This document shows, in pieces, positions 62,399-64,000 of a DNA stretch of 64,000 nt. This DNA is from Streptacidiphilus pinicola (GTDB taxonomy: Bacteria; Actinomycetota; Actinomycetes; Streptomycetales; Streptomycetaceae). Under the pieces are notes generated by a model. It was not told where the DNA came from. It made no database searches and worked only from the letters and a program-made list of their open reading frames with translations. How positions within the stretch are numbered: position 1 is the first letter of the stretch; each line of letters starts with the position of its first letter. Made by a program: the position numbers and the translations under genes. The stretch is from NCBI RefSeq assembly GCF_003258295.1, contig NZ_QKYN01000066.1:1-64000 (forward strand), in the 5' to 3' direction.

Positions 62399-63409
62399 TC
62401 ACATCGTGCGCAGAGCGACCGCATCGCACAGGCCCTCCAGGGCCGTCTTGGCCGAGCAGTCGGGCAGTGGCCGCAGCAGCGCGCGGGCCTCCTCGGACCA
62501 GCGCAGCGTCTCCTCGCGGGCCTGGGCCAGCGCCGGGTGGGCGCGCAGCAGGCGCAGCGCCTCGGCGTGCAGCTCGTCGTCCTCGATCGGGCCCTCGGTC
62601 AGCTCGCGCAGCCGCAGGTCGCCCGCGACGGACTCGTCCGGCTCGGAGGCGCGCAGCAGCAGCACCGGCAGCGTCGGGACGCCCTCGCGCAGGTCCGTGC
62701 CGGGCGTCTTGCCGGACTCGTGACCGTCGGAGGCGATGTCCAGCACGTCGTCGGCCAGCTGGAACGCGATGCCGATGCGCTCGCCGTACTGAGTCAGTAT
62801 GTCCAGGATCCACTCGTCGGCCCCGGCCAGCATGGCGCCCAGGCGGCAGGAGACCGCGATCAGCGAGCCGGTCTTGCCGGAGAGCACGTCCAGGTAGTGC
62901 TGGACCGGGTCGTCCTCGGGCCCGGGGCCGGCCGTCTCCAGGATCTGGCCGGTGACCAGCCGCTCGAACGCCTGGGACTGCAGCCGCACCGCCTCCGGGC
63001 CGAGGTCGGCCAGGATCTGCGAGGCGCGCGAGAAGAGGAAGTCGCCGGTGAGGATCGCGACGGAGTTGTCCCAGCGGGCGTTGGCACTGACCGCGCCGCG
63101 GCGCATCGACGCCTCGTCCATCACGTCGTCGTGGTACAGCGTGGCCAGGTGGGTCAGCTCCACCACGACCGAGGCGGGGACCACCCCCGGCGCGTTCGCG
63201 TCACCGAACTGCGCGGCGAGGATCGCCAGCAGCGGGCGGAACCGCTTGCCGCCCGCGTAGAGCAGGTGCTGTGCGCCGACTGTGATGAAGGGCACGTCGC
63301 TCTTGGTCGCCTCGACCAGCGCCTGCTCGACGGCGGTGAGCCCGAGGCGGACGTCGGTCTCCAGTTCCTGATCCTGCACGCTCAGCCCGAAGGGGCCCAC
63401 AGCGGTCAC
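62399..63409 (-). CDS. Polyprenyl diphosphate synthase
   Basis: A 336-aa all-trans prenyl elongase that makes the menaquinone side chain. The first Asp-rich motif is LYHDDVMDEASMRRG and the second AFQLADDVLDIASD, with GGKRFRPLL for substrate binding and the Lys/Gln motif KTGSLIAVSC. ATKSDVPFITVGAQHLLYAGGKRFRP is typical of actinobacterial heptaprenyl/octaprenyl synthases. GTG at 63409 (VTAVGPFGLS) has AAGGAG 7 nt upstream. It lies just downstream of nuoN; menaquinone is the electron acceptor of complex I, which fits the context. Confidence 0.93.
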   Translation of the reverse strand: MTAVGPFGLSVQDQELETDVRLGLTAVEQALVEATKSDVPFITVGAQHLLYAGGKRFRPLLAILAAQFGDANAPGVVPASVVVELTHLATLYHDDVMDEASMRRGAVSANARWDNSVAILTGDFLFSRASQILADLGPEAVRLQSQAFERLVTGQILETAGPGPEDDPVQHYLDVLSGKTGSLIAVSCRLGAMLAGADEWILDILTQYGERIGIAFQLADDVLDIASDGHESGKTPGTDLREGVPTLPVLLLRASEPDESVAGDLRLRELTEGPIEDDELHAEALRLLRAHPALAQAREETLRWSEEARALLRPLPDCSAKTALEGLCDAVALRTM

Positions 63410-63492
63410 CGGGAACACTCCTTGCGCTGGTCGGGTGGGGACGGCTGGTAAGAGCCGTCTAGGGCAGCGTATCCGGTCGGCTGTGGATCACC

Positions 63493-63533
63493 GAGCGCGC
63501 CCGGCCCACTGTGACAGCGGACCGGGCGCGCTC
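63493..63533 (-). terminator. Terminator after the nuo operon
   Basis: 12-bp stem GAGCGCGCCCGG/CCGGGCGCGCTC with a 17-nt loop, between nuoN and the polyprenyl synthase start. Confidence 0.78.
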
Positions 63534-63561
63534 GAGGATTCCTCCGGCATTACCCAGGCGT

Positions 63562-64000
63562 TCACCGAACGAGAAGTGACGCCTGGTTCGCAAGGTGCAG
63601 GAAGTACTCCGGCGCCACACCCAGCACGACGGTGACGACCGCGCCCAGCGCGATCGCCGTGCCCGTCAGCGCGCTCGGCACGGCCACCGTCGGGCCGTCG
63701 GCCCGCGGGTCCGAGAAGAACATCAGCACGATGACCCGGATGTAGAAGAACGCCGCGACGGCCGACGACAGCACACCGACGATCACCAGCGGCATGGCGC
63801 CGCCACTCGCCGCCGCCTGGAACACCGCGAACTTCCCGGTGAAGCCGGAGGTGAGCGGGATGCCCGCGAAGGCCAGCAGGAACAGCGCGAAGACCGCCGC
63901 CAGCAGCGGCGAGCGCCGCCCGAGCCCGGCCCAGCGCGACAGGTGCGTGGCCTCCCCGTCCGCGTCGCGCACCAGCGTGACCACGGCGAAGGCGCCCAGC
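63562..64000 (-). CDS. nuoN: NADH-quinone oxidoreductase subunit N (partial, 5' end missing)
   Basis: C-terminal 145 or so residues of the antiporter-like membrane subunit NuoN of complex I. The segment LGAFAVVTLVRDADGEATHLSRWAGLGRRSPLLAAVFALFLLAFAGIPLTSGFTGKFAVFQAA, followed by SSAVAAFFYIRVIVLMFF and a closing helix, is typical. The gene continues past the right edge. It is the last gene of a leftward nuo operon, distinct from the nuoA-nuoB operon at the left edge. Confidence 0.96.
   Translation of the reverse strand, partial: LGAFAVVTLVRDADGEATHLSRWAGLGRRSPLLAAVFALFLLAFAGIPLTSGFTGKFAVFQAAASGGAMPLVIVGVLSSAVAAFFYIRVIVLMFFSDPRADGPTVAVPSALTGTAIALGAVVTVVLGVAPEYFLHLANQASLLVR

Overview
The window is chromosomal DNA from a very GC-rich actinomycete, most likely Streptomycetaceae (Streptomyces, Kitasatospora or Streptacidiphilus). 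The signs are extreme third-position GC bias, many GTG/TTG starts, a SARP regulator, an XRE(DUF5753)/DUF397 pair, a fused FO synthase, an Rpf-family cell-wall hydrolase behind a c-di-AMP riboswitch, a rare TTA codon, and two separate nuo loci. The left edge holds nuoA and a partial nuoB in the style of the second Streptomyces complex I operon. The right edge holds the 3' part of nuoN from a second leftward nuo operon. Everything between is an expanded inter-nuo segment of about 60 kb.

Left to right: a DesK/NarL-type sensor kinase (1.2-2.3 kb) and a kinase-less paralog of its membrane sensor domain (3.8-4.4 kb) share a 21-nt upstream element. Next is a leftward catabolic island (4.4-10.5 kb) with two LLM flavin/F420 oxidoreductases, two amidohydrolases and an SDR, in three units that each start at a TCTGAC..GTCAGA palindrome. 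Then come an HtrA-like lipoprotein protease, a GT39 membrane glycosyltransferase with an OmpR-type two-component system, a rhomboid protease, an aldose epimerase, a secreted amidase, an acyl-CoA dehydrogenase and a MerR-PP2C fusion (10.5-22.6 kb). An ArsR/SRPBCC/TfoX divergon and a methyltransferase follow. A run of secreted hydrolases (25-32 kb) contains two phosphoesterases and a GH27 enzyme with RICIN domains. After that are an acyltransferase, tRNA-Arg(CCU), a SARP-NB-ARC-TPR regulator, a ferredoxin-CDGSH protein, a riboswitch-controlled Rpf-LysM-NlpC/P60 protein and a D,D-carboxypeptidase with an acidic repeat tail (33-43 kb).

The right half has GPP34, the XRE/DUF397 pair, a double-HTH regulator, a second SDR, FO synthase (F420 biosynthesis), a LolA-like protein, a secreted sphingomyelinase-like phosphodiesterase, an orphan sugar-binding lipoprotein convergent with a DeoR regulator, RarD, a KimA-type K+ importer, 2-oxoacid:ferredoxin oxidoreductase (korAB), a LuxR response regulator translationally close to polyprenyl diphosphate synthase, and nuoN.

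The most notable non-coding signals are as follows. (i) Five copies of a TetR-like palindrome tie the catabolic island, the SDR beside FO synthase, and korAB into one putative regulon. (ii) Paired GntR/HutC-like palindromes lie upstream of two unlinked secreted phosphodiesterases. (iii) A shared operator-like dyad precedes the sensor kinase and its kinase-less paralog. (iv) A c-di-AMP riboswitch precedes the Rpf gene. (v) A perfect 54-bp palindrome sits exactly at the left edge and may be an assembly fold-back. All functional calls are read from sequence motifs and family knowledge; no database search was run.
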